Under the pieces are notes generated by a model that made no database searches, was not told the origin of the DNA, and worked only from the letters and a program-made list of their open reading frames with translations. This document shows positions 43,893 to 57,314 of a stretch of 64,000 nt of DNA, piece by piece. Numbering within the stretch: the stretch's first letter is position 1; every line of letters begins with the position of its first letter. This DNA is from an uncultured Dehalococcoidia bacterium (GTDB taxonomy: Bacteria > Chloroflexota > Dehalococcoidia > Lucifugimonadales > G958296245), in the NCBI GenBank assembly GCA_958296245.1, contig OY282458.1:186001-250000 (forward strand), in the 5' to 3' direction. The translations under genes were made by a program, and so were the position numbers.

Positions 43893-44128
43893 AAACGTCC
43901 CTTCAGTCCGTGAGGCCCGAATGGGGAAGTCCAGAGAGGTTTTCCCCTCTGGCAGGGGGTCCGGGGTTATACCCGTGTCGTCATCAGAGGAAACCCCACT
44001 GGTTTCCCCTCCGGCAGGGGGTCTGGGGGCTGTGCCCCCAGTTACCAAGGGGCGGGCGGGTGGGGATCTAAAGACCTGCTTCATCGGGGCTGCGCCAGTC
44101 GAAAACGTCGTCCGCCACCTCGAACGGT
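43893..44128 (+). repeat. Element A copy with an internal duplication
   Basis: The left end reads CCCTTCAGTCCGTGAGGCCC. The CCCTCTGGCAGGGGGT block appears twice (about 43947-43966 and 44008-44024), separated by GTTATACCCGTGTCGTCATC. The central and right blocks follow, ending CACCTCGAACGGTTG, a decayed terminal repeat. Confidence 0.75.
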
Positions 44129-44249
44129 TGCCCGAGGCCTGCTTCTGAAATGCGTAGTTGCTACAATGCCCTGCAAGGTGCTTCGATTCGCAGCGCCAAT
44201 CCGCAGAACCCCTCACCAGGCATCTAATGGGCGTCCCTCAGACATAAAA

Positions 44250-44271
44250 CCCCTTCCTGATCAGGAAGGGG
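44250..44271. terminator. Perfect 22-bp palindrome before birA
   Basis: CCCCTTCCTGA/TCAGGAAGGGG forms an 11-bp perfect stem with no loop. The arms CCCCTTCCTG and CAGGAAGGGG are the same as in the rpoC terminator at 57272-57314. It lacks a T-run. A TACAAT box sits at 44162-44167, upstream of it. I see no other gene in 43774-44304. Confidence 0.5.
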
Positions 44272-44304
44272 CCCATCCGATAGGCTGAACATGGATAGCT
44301 GAAC

Positions 44305-45105
44305 ATGGATAGAGGGCTCGACGTCGAAAAGGTCCGGCGCAGGCTGGCAGGCAGGATGATCGGCAACGCCGTCGCCCACCACCTGCTGCTTACCTCGACC
44401 ATGGACGAGGCGCGCAGGCTGGCCGAGGGCGGGATCTCCGAGGGCGCCGTCGTGGTGGCCGAGGAGCAGACCGGAGGCAGGGGGCGCTTCGACCGTAGCT
44501 GGATTTCGCCTCCGGGGTGCGGCCTCACCTTCTCGGTGGTGCTGAGGCCCGCAGGCTGCCGGCTCCACTACGTGAACATGGCCGCCGCCCTCGCCGTACG
44601 CAGCGCCGCCGCCGACCTGACGGGGCTGGCCCCTACCATAAAGTGGCCCAACGACGTCCGGATAGGCGGCAAGAAGATAGCCGGCATCCTCGTGGAGGCG
44701 GCCCTGGGGGGCGCCTCGGGGCACGCGATCGTCGGCGTTGGGCTGAACGTCAGCATGGACGCCTCCAAGGTCCCGGGCATCGAGCAGACCGCCACGAGCC
44801 TGGCCGCGGAGATGGGCGGGTACCTGGACCGGGCCGAAGTGATGATAGCCGTGCTGGAGAGACTGGACGAAGCGTACCGCCTCCCCGGTCCGGTCCTGCT
44901 CGACAGGTGGAGGGGCGCCCTGGACACCCTGGGGCGGCGTGTGCGCGTGCAGTCGGGGGGGCGTTCGCTGGAGGGCGAAGCCGTCGGCGTCGACGATCGG
45001 GGCAGCCTGCTCCTCCTGCCCCGTTGCGGCCCCGCCGTAACGCTGACCGCTGGTGAGGTGACCCTCCAGGCGTCCGCGCCCGGCGCGGGGGCGGAGAGAT
45101 GGTAA
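44305..45105 (+). CDS. birA: Biotin--[acetyl-CoA-carboxylase] ligase
   Basis: The 266-aa enzyme attaches biotin to carboxyl-carrier proteins via biotinyl-AMP. The catalytic loop is present as EEQTGGRGRFDRSWISPPGCGL, followed by IKWPNDVRIGGKKIAGILVEA and the C-terminal domain (GRRVRVQSGG). It has no N-terminal winged-helix DNA-binding domain, so it is a non-repressor type. The ATG at 44305 lies in the second copy of a 14-base tandem duplication (CTGAACATGGATAG, 44285-44312); the first copy starts a three-codon frame ATGGATAGCTGA. Its stop codon overlaps the next start by 7 bases. Confidence 0.93.
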   Translation: MDRGLDVEKVRRRLAGRMIGNAVAHHLLLTSTMDEARRLAEGGISEGAVVVAEEQTGGRGRFDRSWISPPGCGLTFSVVLRPAGCRLHYVNMAAALAVRSAAADLTGLAPTIKWPNDVRIGGKKIAGILVEAALGGASGHAIVGVGLNVSMDASKVPGIEQTATSLAAEMGGYLDRAEVMIAVLERLDEAYRLPGPVLLDRWRGALDTLGRRVRVQSGGRSLEGEAVGVDDRGSLLLLPRCGPAVTLTAGEVTLQASAPGAGAERW

Positions 45106-46427
45106 CCGCTGCGGCCCCGCGCGTCATGGAGGCCGGCTACGCAGGCAAACTGATGGTCAACGGCATCAGTGCGGCCCCGCGCGTCATGGAGGCCGGCTCG
45201 CCGTACCCCGCGCCGGACGAGCGCGCGGTAGTTCGCCTTTGGAGCAACGCGCACAACCTGTCGGAGGGTCTCAGGACCGAGGACGGCCGCCGCTTCCGCG
45301 TCCTCTATCCCGGCAGGCCGGGAGGCGGTCCGGGCCCGGACTTCCGGGACGCCGTGCTCCAGACCGAGTCCGGGGCGACCGTGCGGGGCGACGTCGAGGT
45401 GCACGTCGAGGAGTCGGGCTGGAGGGCCCACCGCCATCACGTGGACCCCGGCTACAACGGCGTCGTGCTTCACCTCGTGCTCCACACCGCGGGTCGGAAA
45501 ACCACCCCGCAGGAGTCGGGCGCAGCGGCGCCGGTCGTCAGGCTATCGGAAGAGGCGCGCGAAGACGGCCACGGCCCGCTGCCCGAGCCGTTCGCCGCCC
45601 TCCTCGGCGGCGAGTCCACCGGGGACGCGCTCGACGAGGCGGGCGATCGGCGGTTCATGGCGAGGAGCGCCGGCTTCCGGGCCGAGTTGGAGCGTTCGCC
45701 GCCCGACGAGGTGGCGTACCGCGCCGTCATGGAGGCCCTCGGCTACGCCGCCAACCGCAAGCCCTTCAGGGAGTTGGCGCGCCTGGTCCCGTTCGGCGTG
45801 CTGGCGTCTATGCGTGGAGAGCCGCCCGCAACGCGCCTGCTGGCCCTGGAGGCGATGCTGATACGAGGGTCCGGGCTGCTGCCGTCGATCGACTCGCCCG
45901 CGCGCGTCCGGCGCCTCCGGACGGTGTTGAAGAACATCCCGCCGGCCCCCTCGATGCCGCCCGGCAGGTGGCGGATGGCCGGGATGAGGCCGGCCAACCA
46001 CCCCCTGAGGAGGATGACCGGCGCAGCCCACGTCCTGGACGGCCACCTGGAGCGCGGGGTCATGCGCGGCTTGGCTGCGGCTGCGGCCCTCGGGGGCCGC
46101 TCGCTGGAGGCCGCGCTCACCGTGAAGCCCTACGTCGGCGTTGGCCGCGCCAGGGAGATCTCGGTGACGGCGGCCCTTCCCCTGCTCCACTCCTGGGCTG
46201 GCCTCAGGCGCGACCGGGGCCTCGAAGCGCTCTGCCTGGAGGCCTACAGGGGGTTCCCAAAGCTGCAGGACAACGCGGTCACTCGGGAGATGGCCAAGCT
46301 GCTCTTGGGGGCGGGCTATTCCCCTGGACGGTTGGGGGCCAGAAGGCACCAGGGCCTCATGCAGATATACAAGGAGGCCACCGCCGGCGCTCAGGCCGGC
46401 CGCCGGCCTACCGCCCCTCCAGGATAG
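45099..46427 (+). CDS. DUF2851 family protein with a duplicated N-terminus
   Basis: The 442-aa protein belongs to DUF2851, of unknown function. Characteristic blocks are ERAVVRLWSNAHNLSEGLRTEDGRRFRVLYPGRPGGGPGPDFRDA, GDVEVHVEESGWRAHRHHVDPGYNGVVLHLVLH and late RMAGMRPANHPLRR. A 28-base sequence (GCGGCCCCGCGCGTCATGGA and the next 8 bases) occurs at 45111-45138 and again at 45171-45198. Residues 5-13 (AAPRVMEAG) are therefore repeated 20 residues later. The ATG at 45099 has GGAGAG upstream and overlaps the birA stop codon; the alternative ATG at 45186 would remove the duplication. Co-translated with birA. Confidence 0.88.
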   Translation: MVTAAAPRVMEAGYAGKLMVNGISAAPRVMEAGSPYPAPDERAVVRLWSNAHNLSEGLRTEDGRRFRVLYPGRPGGGPGPDFRDAVLQTESGATVRGDVEVHVEESGWRAHRHHVDPGYNGVVLHLVLHTAGRKTTPQESGAAAPVVRLSEEAREDGHGPLPEPFAALLGGESTGDALDEAGDRRFMARSAGFRAELERSPPDEVAYRAVMEALGYAANRKPFRELARLVPFGVLASMRGEPPATRLLALEAMLIRGSGLLPSIDSPARVRRLRTVLKNIPPAPSMPPGRWRMAGMRPANHPLRRMTGAAHVLDGHLERGVMRGLAAAAALGGRSLEAALTVKPYVGVGRAREISVTAALPLLHSWAGLRRDRGLEALCLEAYRGFPKLQDNAVTREMAKLLLGAGYSPGRLGARRHQGLMQIYKEATAGAQAGRRPTAPPG

Positions 46428-46947
46428 CGCGCACCTCCTCGGCGGAACTCAGGTCGCCCTCCTCCTGGTATATCTCCAGCGCCTTGGAGAAGTCGGCGAC
46501 GGCGTCGGCGACGTCCCCCCTGGACAGGTGGACCATCCCCCTGCTCCTGAGGGCGGCGGCGTAGTCGGGCCTGATCTCGATAGCCTTGTCCAGGTCCTCC
46601 AGCGCCACGTCCACCTGCTCGTCGCGGTAGAGGGCGAGACCCCTTCCGAAATAGGCCGACGCGAGATCGGGGAGCAGCCGGATGACTATGTTGAACTGGG
46701 CGATCGCTTCCTCGTAGCGCCCATTGCTCAACAGCGCCATGGCATTGGTGTACCTGAAGAGCACGCGCGTGGGATCGGGAGTGGCGGTGGGCTCCGGCGT
46801 CGGCTCCGGGGTCGGCGTGGGGGGCGTTGGGGTGGCCGTCGCCGTCGGGACCGGCGTCGGAGTCGGGTCCGCGGCGCCGGCGCAGGCCGGAAGCAGCAGC
46901 GCGGCGGCGGTTAGCAGTGCGAGCCTCAGCAGGGTCTTCGTCGTCAT
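46408..46947 (-). CDS. TPR-repeat lipoprotein
   Basis: The 179-aa protein has a signal with lipobox LLPAC (Cys22) and then about 30 residues of Thr/Pro-rich linker (PTPTPVPTATATPTPPTPTP). Two to three tetratricopeptide repeats follow, from TNAMALLSNGRYEEAIAQFN to AEEVRAILEG. TPRs serve protein contacts, so it is likely a surface-tethered adaptor. It overlaps the end of the convergent DUF2851 gene by 20 bases. Comparable Thr/Pro linkers are also seen in the substrate-binding lipoprotein at 5.7 kb. Confidence 0.85.
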   Translation of the reverse strand: MTTKTLLRLALLTAAALLLPACAGAADPTPTPVPTATATPTPPTPTPEPTPEPTATPDPTRVLFRYTNAMALLSNGRYEEAIAQFNIVIRLLPDLASAYFGRGLALYRDEQVDVALEDLDKAIEIRPDYAAALRSRGMVHLSRGDVADAVADFSKALEIYQEEGDLSSAEEVRAILEGR

Positions 46948-47118
46948 GCCTCCACTCCGTGGCCGGGCGTAAGCATACCATACCGCCCTGACGGGCCGTC
47001 CCGCCTCGATAGGGATTACGAAGGGGCGCGGGCCCCGGTTTCGGACGGCGGCGCGCCCATCGGTTAGAATGGCCTTGGGCCCTGCACCGCGCCCATAGCC
47101 TCAGCGAGGAGGACCGAC

Positions 47119-47631
47119 GTGATCAGAAGCCTCGACGGTATCGCGCCTCGGATACACCCAACCGCGTTCGTTAGCGAGACCGCCTACGTGGTGGGCGACG
47201 TCGAGATCGGCGAGCGCTCGAGCGTGTGGCCCGGCGCCGTGATCCGCGCGGACAACGGCAGGATAGTCATAGGCCCCGATACCTGCATCCAAGACAACTC
47301 GGTCGTTCATGGCGACGATGACGTCGCTATCGGCGCCAACGTGGTCATCGGGCACAGGGTGATCTGCCACGCGGGGTACGTCGGCGACGGCGCCCTCATC
47401 GGCAACGGCGCCGTGGTCAACGACGGCGTGCGTATAGGCGAGGGCAGCCTGATAGCGTCCGGGGCCATGGTGATCGAGCGGATGGAGATACCGCCCGGAT
47501 CGATGGTGCTGGGGGTGCCGGCAAAGGTCAGGGGGGAGGTCGCCGAGCGCCATTCGGATCTGATACGCCGCACCGCCGCCCACTACGTGGCGAAGGGGAA
47601 GAGGTACAAGGCCCAAGGGGGCTTGGAGTAG
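47119..47631 (+). CDS. Gamma-class carbonic anhydrase-like protein
   Basis: The 170-aa left-handed beta-helix protein matches the PaaY/YrdA/CaiE group. Zinc ligands fit the gamma-CA pattern: His in NSVVHGDDD and two in VVIGHRVICHAGYVGDG. Hexapeptide turns run from AYVVGDVEIGERSSVWPGAVI to GSMVLGVPAKVRG. The GTG at 47119 follows GAGGAGG by 6 bases. Activity could be carbonic anhydrase or acyltransferase-linked thioesterase; residues for both are possible. It ends 7 bases from the convergent thioesterase gene. Confidence 0.88.
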   Translation: MIRSLDGIAPRIHPTAFVSETAYVVGDVEIGERSSVWPGAVIRADNGRIVIGPDTCIQDNSVVHGDDDVAIGANVVIGHRVICHAGYVGDGALIGNGAVVNDGVRIGEGSLIASGAMVIERMEIPPGSMVLGVPAKVRGEVAERHSDLIRRTAAHYVAKGKRYKAQGGLE

Positions 47632-47638
47632 CTGCGGC

Positions 47639-48115
47639 CTACGCCATCCACTCCCGTACCAGTCCGGGGTAGGGAGACGCCATCTCCTGCAAGGCCTCGT
47701 GGGAGACGTAGGCGTACGTGCCCAGGGCCGAGGCCGCCGTGCGGCGGCCGGGGAGGTATATAGCCGCCCGCGCCTCTAGGAAGCCGCGGCTGGCCCCGGC
47801 CTTGACCGCCTCCGCCGTGACCTCGATGCCCACGGGTATCGGCAGCCGGAACCGGACCTCCATTCGCGCGGTCATCGTCCACCTGCCCTCCAGCAGCGAT
47901 ACCCTGCTCATCACCTCGTCCAGCAGGGAGCCGGCGACGCCGCCGTGCAGGTATCCCGGATACCCCTGGTACTCCTCCGAGGCCGTGAAGGAAGTGGAGA
48001 CCCTGCCGTCGTCCGCCTCGAAGCGCAGCTTCAGCCCCCACGGGTTGCGCGGGCCGCAGGCAAAGCACAGCCCGTAGTCGGTCTCGTCGTTTAGCGACAG
48101 TCCCTGCCGTGTCAT
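47639..48115 (-). CDS. Hotdog-fold thioesterase (PaaI-like)
   Basis: The 158-aa single-hotdog protein starts with GLCFACGPRNPWGLKLRFE, a zinc/Cys-bearing N-terminal motif typical of one branch of the 4HBT family. The core YPGYLHGGVAGSLLDEVMSR follows, with the HGG turn and the acidic residue for thioester hydrolysis. Members release CoA from small acyl or hydroxyaryl thioesters. It ends 7 bases from the convergent gamma-CA gene. Substrate unknown. Confidence 0.87.
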   Translation of the reverse strand: MTRQGLSLNDETDYGLCFACGPRNPWGLKLRFEADDGRVSTSFTASEEYQGYPGYLHGGVAGSLLDEVMSRVSLLEGRWTMTARMEVRFRLPIPVGIEVTAEAVKAGASRGFLEARAAIYLPGRRTAASALGTYAYVSHEALQEMASPYPGLVREWMA

Positions 48116-48137
48116 ACTCAGCCGCGAACAGTGAGAG

Positions 48138-48290
48138 CCTGCGCCGACGGCGCACGGTCCTTCCCAAGGTCCGTCACTGTCATGCTGAGCGAAGCCGAAG
48201 CATCTGTCGCGCCGCGTGCTCAGACATTATCTGAGTACCTAACACCCTGACTTTGAAATGGCCCTGCGTCGGCGCACGGTCCGGTTGCGG
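48138..48290. repeat. Short repeats in the 48116-48351 gap
   Basis: GCGCCGACGGCGCACGGTCC (about 48139-48158) recurs as GCGTCGGCGCACGGTCC (about 48266-48282). Between them lies GTCATGCTGAGCGAAGCC followed by GAAGCATCT (about 48179-48206), a short palindrome-prone sequence of a kind dispersed in many bacterial genomes. No gene is seen. Confidence 0.5.
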
Positions 48291-48351
48291 ATTCTATCAC
48301 GCCCGAACCGGAGGCCGCCTGAGCGCGAATCGTTAAGGAAGCGCGTGCGGT

Positions 48352-48439
<88 letters not shown>

Positions 48440-48456
48440 AGGGGCGCCGCCTTTCG

Positions 48457-48485
48457 AGGCTACCACCAGCCCCGGGGACGGTCAA
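48457..48485 (-). promoter_or_regulatory. Promoter of tRNA-Leu
   Basis: Minus strand TTGACC (48485-48480), 17-base spacer, TAGCCT (48462-48457), 18 bases upstream of the tRNA 5' end. Confidence 0.6.
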
Positions 48486-48507
48486 GGACGTACGATACAC
48501 GTGTAGA

Positions 48508-49080
48508 TGTTCGGTCTTCGTGAGGTCTTCTCGACTGGCGTAATCCCGATAGAGCAGACGTCTTTAGATTCCCACCCGCCCGCCCCTTGGTAACTGGGGG
48601 CAAGCCCCCAGCCCCCCTGTCAGAAGGGAGAATCTCCTCGACCTCCCCTTTTGCGGGTCTCACAGAGCCTGAACAGTTCCGATACACACCCTGACGTAAC
48701 TGTTCGGTCTTCGTGAGGTCTTCTCGACTGGCGTAATCCCGATAGAGCAGACGTCTTTAGATTCCCACCCGCCCGCCCCTTGGTAACTGGGGGCAAGCCC
48801 CCCAGCCCCCCTGTCAGAAGGGAGAATCTCCTCGACTCCCCCCTTTCGGGTCTCACAGAGCCTGAACAGTTTCCGATACACACCCTGACGTAACTGTTCG
48901 GTCTTCGTGAGATACTTCTCGACCGGCGTAGCCCCGGTAGAGCAGACGTCTTAAGATCCCAACCCGCCCCTTGGTAACTGGGGGCACAGCCCCCAGCCCC
49001 CCTGTCAGAAGGGAGAATCTCCTCGACTCCCCCCCTCGGGTCTCACAGAGCCTGAACAGTTTCCGATGCTTTCCGATACA
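48508..49080 (-). repeat. Three tandem copies of element A before rpoB
   Basis: Near-identical units start at 48508, 48701 and 48895 (periods 193 and 194). Each begins TGTTCGGTCTTCGTGAG and ends CACAGAGCCTGAACAG, followed by a short linker (TTCCGATACACACC). Each carries GCAGACGTCTT, the CCCACCCGCCCGCCCCTTGG block (shortened in the third unit) and CAGAAGGGAGAATCTCCTCG. The array ends nine bases before the rpoB -35 box. Confidence 0.88.
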
Positions 49081-49088
49081 CACGCTTG

Positions 49089-49118
49089 TTGACAATACTC
49101 AGGGTTGTATGGTAGGGT
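49089..49118 (+). promoter_or_regulatory. Promoter of rpoBC
   Basis: TTGACA (49089-49094), 18-base spacer, TAGGGT (49113-49118). The leader of about 140 bases ends in a GAAGCC-tcac-GGCTTC hairpin that touches the AGGAG ribosome site (about 49233-49252). Confidence 0.6.
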
Positions 49119-49263
49119 ACTTCGGTCGCCTTATGTTCCATCACTGTTGCCTTTTCCCTTTCACCGGGCCGCGCCTTGGGTGGCGTGCGCCTTCTCTTGG
49201 GTCCTCTACACTACAACGAGCCTTCTAGGTCGAAGCCTCACGGCTTCAGGAGCGTAGCAACGT

Positions 49264-52200
49264 ATGGCATCTACTGCCGCGCGAGTCACGAATGGTTCGA
49301 ACAGAGCCGAGCACACGTACGCTAGGGCCCCTCGGGTTCTCGACGTACCCAACCTCATCCAGGTACAGATCGACTCCTTCGAGTGGTTCAAGTCGGAAGG
49401 TCTGAAGGAGCTCTTCGAAGAGATAACCCCCATCGAGGACTTCCCCGGCGGGCGTTTCGAGTTGAGCTTCTTAGAGCACAGGTTCGAAAAGCCGCCGTAC
49501 ACGGAGGACGAATGCCGGGAGCGTGAGTCCACCTATTCGGCGCCGTTGCACGTTACCGTAGAGCTTCATACCAAGGCGCCCGGCCCTGCCGAGGGAGAGA
49601 GGAAGCTACAGGACCTGTTCATCGGCGACATCCCCATGATGACGTCGACCGGGACGTTCGTAATCAATGGGGCCGAGCGGGTTGTGGTGAGCCAGCTCGT
49701 GCGGTCCCCCGGCGTCTACTTCACGACGAGCGCGGACACGACCACCGGCCGCCTGCTGGCCTCCGCCAAGCTCATTCCCTACCGCGGGGCTTGGATGGAG
49801 TTCGAGTCCAGCAACAGGGACGTCATATCCGTAAAGGTGGACCGCAAGCGTAAGAGCCCCGTGAGCATGTTGCTCAGGGCGCTGGGATACGCGACCGATC
49901 AGGAGATCGCGGAGCTGTTCGAGGACATAGACGTAGACCCCGATCACCAGTACGTCAAGGCGACCATCGATAAGGACACCCCGGTCGCGGACCAGGAGGA
50001 GGCTCTACTCGAGTTCTACCGCCGACTGCGGCCCGGAGAGCCTCCCAGTAAAGACAACGCCAAGAACCTGCTCGAAAACCTGTTCTTCAACCCGCGCAGG
50101 TACGACCTGGGTCGGGTGGGGCGGTACAAGCTGAATCGCAGCCTCGGCCTCGACATCGGCCCTGAGGACCGTACGCTGTCGCCGAAAGACATCATCAGCT
50201 TGCTGCGCGCAATGATCCTCATCAACAGGGGCGAGCGCGAGGCGGATGACATAGACCACTTGGGCAACCGGCGCGTGAGGGCGGTCGGAGAGCTCATCCA
50301 GAACCAGGTCCGGATCGGTCTGCTGAGGATGGAACGCGTGATAAAGGAGCGCATGACCACTCAGATGGACCCGGGGACGACCACTCCGGCGGCGCTGATC
50401 AACATAAGGCCGGTGGTGGCTGCCGTAAGAGAGTTCTTCGGCGGGTCCCAGCTCTCGCAATTCATGGACCAGACCAACCCACTGGCGGAGTTGACTCACA
50501 AGCGGAGGTTATCGGCTCTGGGGCCGGGCGGCCTGTCCAGAGAGCGGGCCGGGTTTGACGTCCGGGACGTTCATTTCTCGCATTACGGCAGGATATGCCC
50601 GATCGAGACGCCGGAAGGCCCGAACATCGGCCTGCTGGGGTCTATGGCTACCTATGCCCGCACCAACGAGTACGGCTTCATAGAGACGCCGTACCGCACG
50701 GTATCCAAGGAGATCGGCAGCGGCGACCCTAGCCTTGTGGGCCGCCGCGTCAGCGAGACGGTCAAGGACGAGAGCGGCAGGTCGATACTCAATGCAGGCG
50801 GCCTCGTGTCCAAAGGCATACGTACCCGAATATCCAAGCTTCCTGAGCAGACGATACAGGTGGCGCCGTACGTGTCGTCGAACCGCGAGGACATCGTATA
50901 CCTGTCCGCCGACGAGGAAGAGCGCGTGCGGGTGGCGCAGGCCAACTCCCTACTGGACGCCCAAGGGCAGTTCTTGGACGATAGAGTGGAGACGCGGCAC
51001 GGGGATTCCGTGTACATGGAGAGCCCGGAGAACATCGAATACATGGACGTGTCTCCGATGCAGCTCGTCAGCGTATCGACCGCGCTGATACCGTTCCTCG
51101 AGCACGACGACGCCAACCGGGCGCTGATGGGCTCGAACATGCAGCGCCAAGCGGTGCCGTTGCTGCGGCCGGACCCGCCCCTGGTGGGCACCGGAATGGA
51201 GCACCAGGTGGCGCGAGACAGCGGCCAAGTCGTCGTGTCCAAGGCCTCCGGGGTTGTCACCGAGGTATCGGGCCAGAGGGTGACAGTCACCACCGGCGAC
51301 GACAAGAATGAGGTCCACAAGCTGCAGAAGTTCGTTCGCAGCAACCAGGGCACGTGCATCAACCAGCGTCCCATCGTGAGGCAGGGCGACTTGGTGAAGA
51401 CCGGGGACATACTGGCAGACAGTTCGTCCACCGCGTTTGGAGAGCTCGCGCTTGGACAGAATACGTTAGTGGCCTTCATGAGCTGGGAGGGCTACAACTT
51501 CGAGGACGCGATCATCATCAGTGAAAGGCTGGTCAAGGAAGATCGGTTTACTTCGATCCACATCGAGAAGCACGAGGTGGAGTCAAGAGACACGAAGCTC
51601 GGGCCGGAAGAGATCACGCGCGACATCCCTAACGTCGGTGAGGAGAGCCTCCGCAATCTGGACGAGGAAGGGATAGTCAGGATAGGGGCAGAGGTAAGCC
51701 CCGGCGACATCCTGGTGGGTAAGATCACCCCGAAGGGGGAGACCGAGCTGAGCGCCGAGGAGAAGTTGCTGAGGGCGATCTTCGGAGAGAAGGCCAGGGA
51801 CGTCAAGGATACGTCTCTCCGCGTGCCCCACGGCGAGCGGGGGAAGGTGATCGAGATCAGGGTCCTCAGCAAGGCCAACAACGACGAACTGCCCCCCGGC
51901 GTCAACAAGCTTGTAAGGCTCTGGGTAGCGCAGACGCGCAAGATCGCCGAGGGCGACAAGATGGCGGGACGGCACGGGAACAAGGGGGTAATCTCCCGAA
52001 TTCTGCCCGAGGAGGACATCCCGTTCCTTCCCGACGGAACGCCCCTGGACATCATCCTGAACCCCATAGGCGTACCGTCTCGTATGAACCTCGGCCAGGT
52101 CCTCGAGACACACCTTGGCATGGCGGCAAAGACGCTGGGGTTTCGGGCGGTCACCCCGGTATTCGACGGGGCGCGGGACGTATCCGTCGAGGACGCCTTG

Positions 52201-53034
52201 GCGCTTTCGTGGATCATCGAGAAGTCGGGGGCGGTGGACCCGAGGCCGTTAGAAGGCACGGGCCAATCGCTCATCGACCTAGGCATCGTTCGGGCTTGGC
52301 TCGGCGAACGGGGATACGATTACGACCAACTGTTCAACTCCCAAGCACCGGGTGAGGCGTCGGATGCCGGGCTCCGTATCTGGTTCCAGGAGGAGAGGGG
52401 GCTGGACGTTTCGGACAAATCGACGGGGGAGCTCAGGGACGAGATGCTCAGACTGAACCGAGAGGAGCAGGTGGCTGCCCCGGTGCTGGGCAAGTCCATC
52501 CTGTACGACGGTCGAACGGGTGAGCCGTTCGACCAGCCGATCACGGTAGGCTACATCTACATGATGAAGCTCATGCACCTAGTGGAAGACAAGATCCACT
52601 CGCGGTCGACCGGCCCTTACTCGCTGATCACGCAACAGCCACTGGGCGGCAAGGCGCAGTTCGGAGGCCAGAGGTTCGGCGAGATGGAGGTGTGGGCGCT
52701 GGAGGCGTACAGCGCTGCCTATAACCTCCAAGAGATGTTGACCGTCAAGTCCGACGACGTCGTCGGGAGGGTCAAGACGTACGAGGCCATCGTAAAGGGT
52801 GAGGACATCGTTCAGCCGGGCATCCCGGAGTCCTTCCACGTCCTGCTGAAGGAGCTCCAGAGCCTTGGGCTGTCCGTAGAGCTGCTGTACGAAGAGCCCG
52901 ACCACCTCGCCCTTGCGGAAGGCGCGGTGGGGGACGGCAACGGCGGCGTGCAGCGCCTGGGAGATGGTGCGGGGTTCGGTGGGCTTGGGGAGGATGCCCC
53001 AGTGGTCCAGCTCCCAACGGTGCTCGAAAGTTAG
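49264..53034 (+). CDS. rpoB: DNA-directed RNA polymerase subunit beta
   Basis: The 1256-aa catalytic subunit. Recognisable conserved regions include [22 protein letters not shown], the rifampicin-pocket segment [75 protein letters not shown] and [22 protein letters not shown]. The rif region shows the normal residues. The last 40 residues (from [13 protein letters not shown]) are a Gly/Ala-rich tail. The ATG at 49264 is preceded by AGGAG at 12 bases. Co-transcribed with rpoC after 121 bases. Confidence 0.98.
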   Translation: MASTAARVTNGSNRAEHTYARAPRVLDVPNLIQVQIDSFEWFKSEGLKELFEEITPIEDFPGGRFELSFLEHRFEKPPYTEDECRERESTYSAPLHVTVELHTKAPGPAEGERKLQDLFIGDIPMMTSTGTFVINGAERVVVSQLVRSPGVYFTTSADTTTGRLLASAKLIPYRGAWMEFESSNRDVISVKVDRKRKSPVSMLLRALGYATDQEIAELFEDIDVDPDHQYVKATIDKDTPVADQEEALLEFYRRLRPGEPPSKDNAKNLLENLFFNPRRYDLGRVGRYKLNRSLGLDIGPEDRTLSPKDIISLLRAMILINRGEREADDIDHLGNRRVRAVGELIQNQVRIGLLRMERVIKERMTTQMDPGTTTPAALINIRPVVAAVREFFGGSQLSQFMDQTNPLAELTHKRRLSALGPGGLSRERAGFDVRDVHFSHYGRICPIETPEGPNIGLLGSMATYARTNEYGFIETPYRTVSKEIGSGDPSLVGRRVSETVKDESGRSILNAGGLVSKGIRTRISKLPEQTIQVAPYVSSNREDIVYLSADEEERVRVAQANSLLDAQGQFLDDRVETRHGDSVYMESPENIEYMDVSPMQLVSVSTALIPFLEHDDANRALMGSNMQRQAVPLLRPDPPLVGTGMEHQVARDSGQVVVSKASGVVTEVSGQRVTVTTGDDKNEVHKLQKFVRSNQGTCINQRPIVRQGDLVKTGDILADSSSTAFGELALGQNTLVAFMSWEGYNFEDAIIISERLVKEDRFTSIHIEKHEVESRDTKLGPEEITRDIPNVGEESLRNLDEEGIVRIGAEVSPGDILVGKITPKGETELSAEEKLLRAIFGEKARDVKDTSLRVPHGERGKVIEIRVLSKANNDELPPGVNKLVRLWVAQTRKIAEGDKMAGRHGNKGVISRILPEEDIPFLPDGTPLDIILNPIGVPSRMNLGQVLETHLGMAAKTLGFRAVTPVFDGARDVSVEDALALSWIIEKSGAVDPRPLEGTGQSLIDLGIVRAWLGERGYDYDQLFNSQAPGEASDAGLRIWFQEERGLDVSDKSTGELRDEMLRLNREEQVAAPVLGKSILYDGRTGEPFDQPITVGYIYMMKLMHLVEDKIHSRSTGPYSLITQQPLGGKAQFGGQRFGEMEVWALEAYSAAYNLQEMLTVKSDDVVGRVKTYEAIVKGEDIVQPGIPESFHVLLKELQSLGLSVELLYEEPDHLALAEGAVGDGNGGVQRLGDGAGFGGLGEDAPVVQLPTVLES

Positions 53035-53155
53035 AAATGGCGCAGGGGGCTAGGCCGCCGGTGACGAGGGGCGGCACGGCCCGAGGGGAGCATCCGGCCT
53101 GAGCCTGCCGGCCAAGCCGGTTCGGTATCCAACGAGTCTGACAGGAGAATGCCAC

Positions 53156-57178
<4,023 letters not shown>

Positions 57179-57271
57179 ACGGCTCCGCACCGGCAGTCTG
57201 CGGGAAATACGGGCGCGCGCAGAGGGGCGGATCCCCTTTGACGGAGTTCTGAGGATAGCCCTCGGATACAA

Positions 57272-57314
57272 GCCCGTGACCCCTTCCTGACAGGAACAGG
57301 AAGGGGTCACGGGC
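57272..57314. terminator. rpoBC terminator hairpin
   Basis: GCCCGTGACCCCTTCCTG (57272-57289) pairs perfectly with CAGGAAGGGGTCACGGGC (57297-57314) around a 7-base loop: an 18-bp stem. There is no T-run. Its right arm overlaps the end of the convergent lactonase gene, so it may serve both. Confidence 0.75.

Noticed and set aside
44250..44271. BirA operator
   Set aside because: The encoded BirA has no DNA-binding domain and the palindrome does not resemble known biotin operators; terminator or other protein site is more likely.
48460..49095. Several short open frames upstream of rpoB
   Set aside because: They are the same frame read through three tandem non-coding repeats; no ribosome sites and no conservation outside the repeat.
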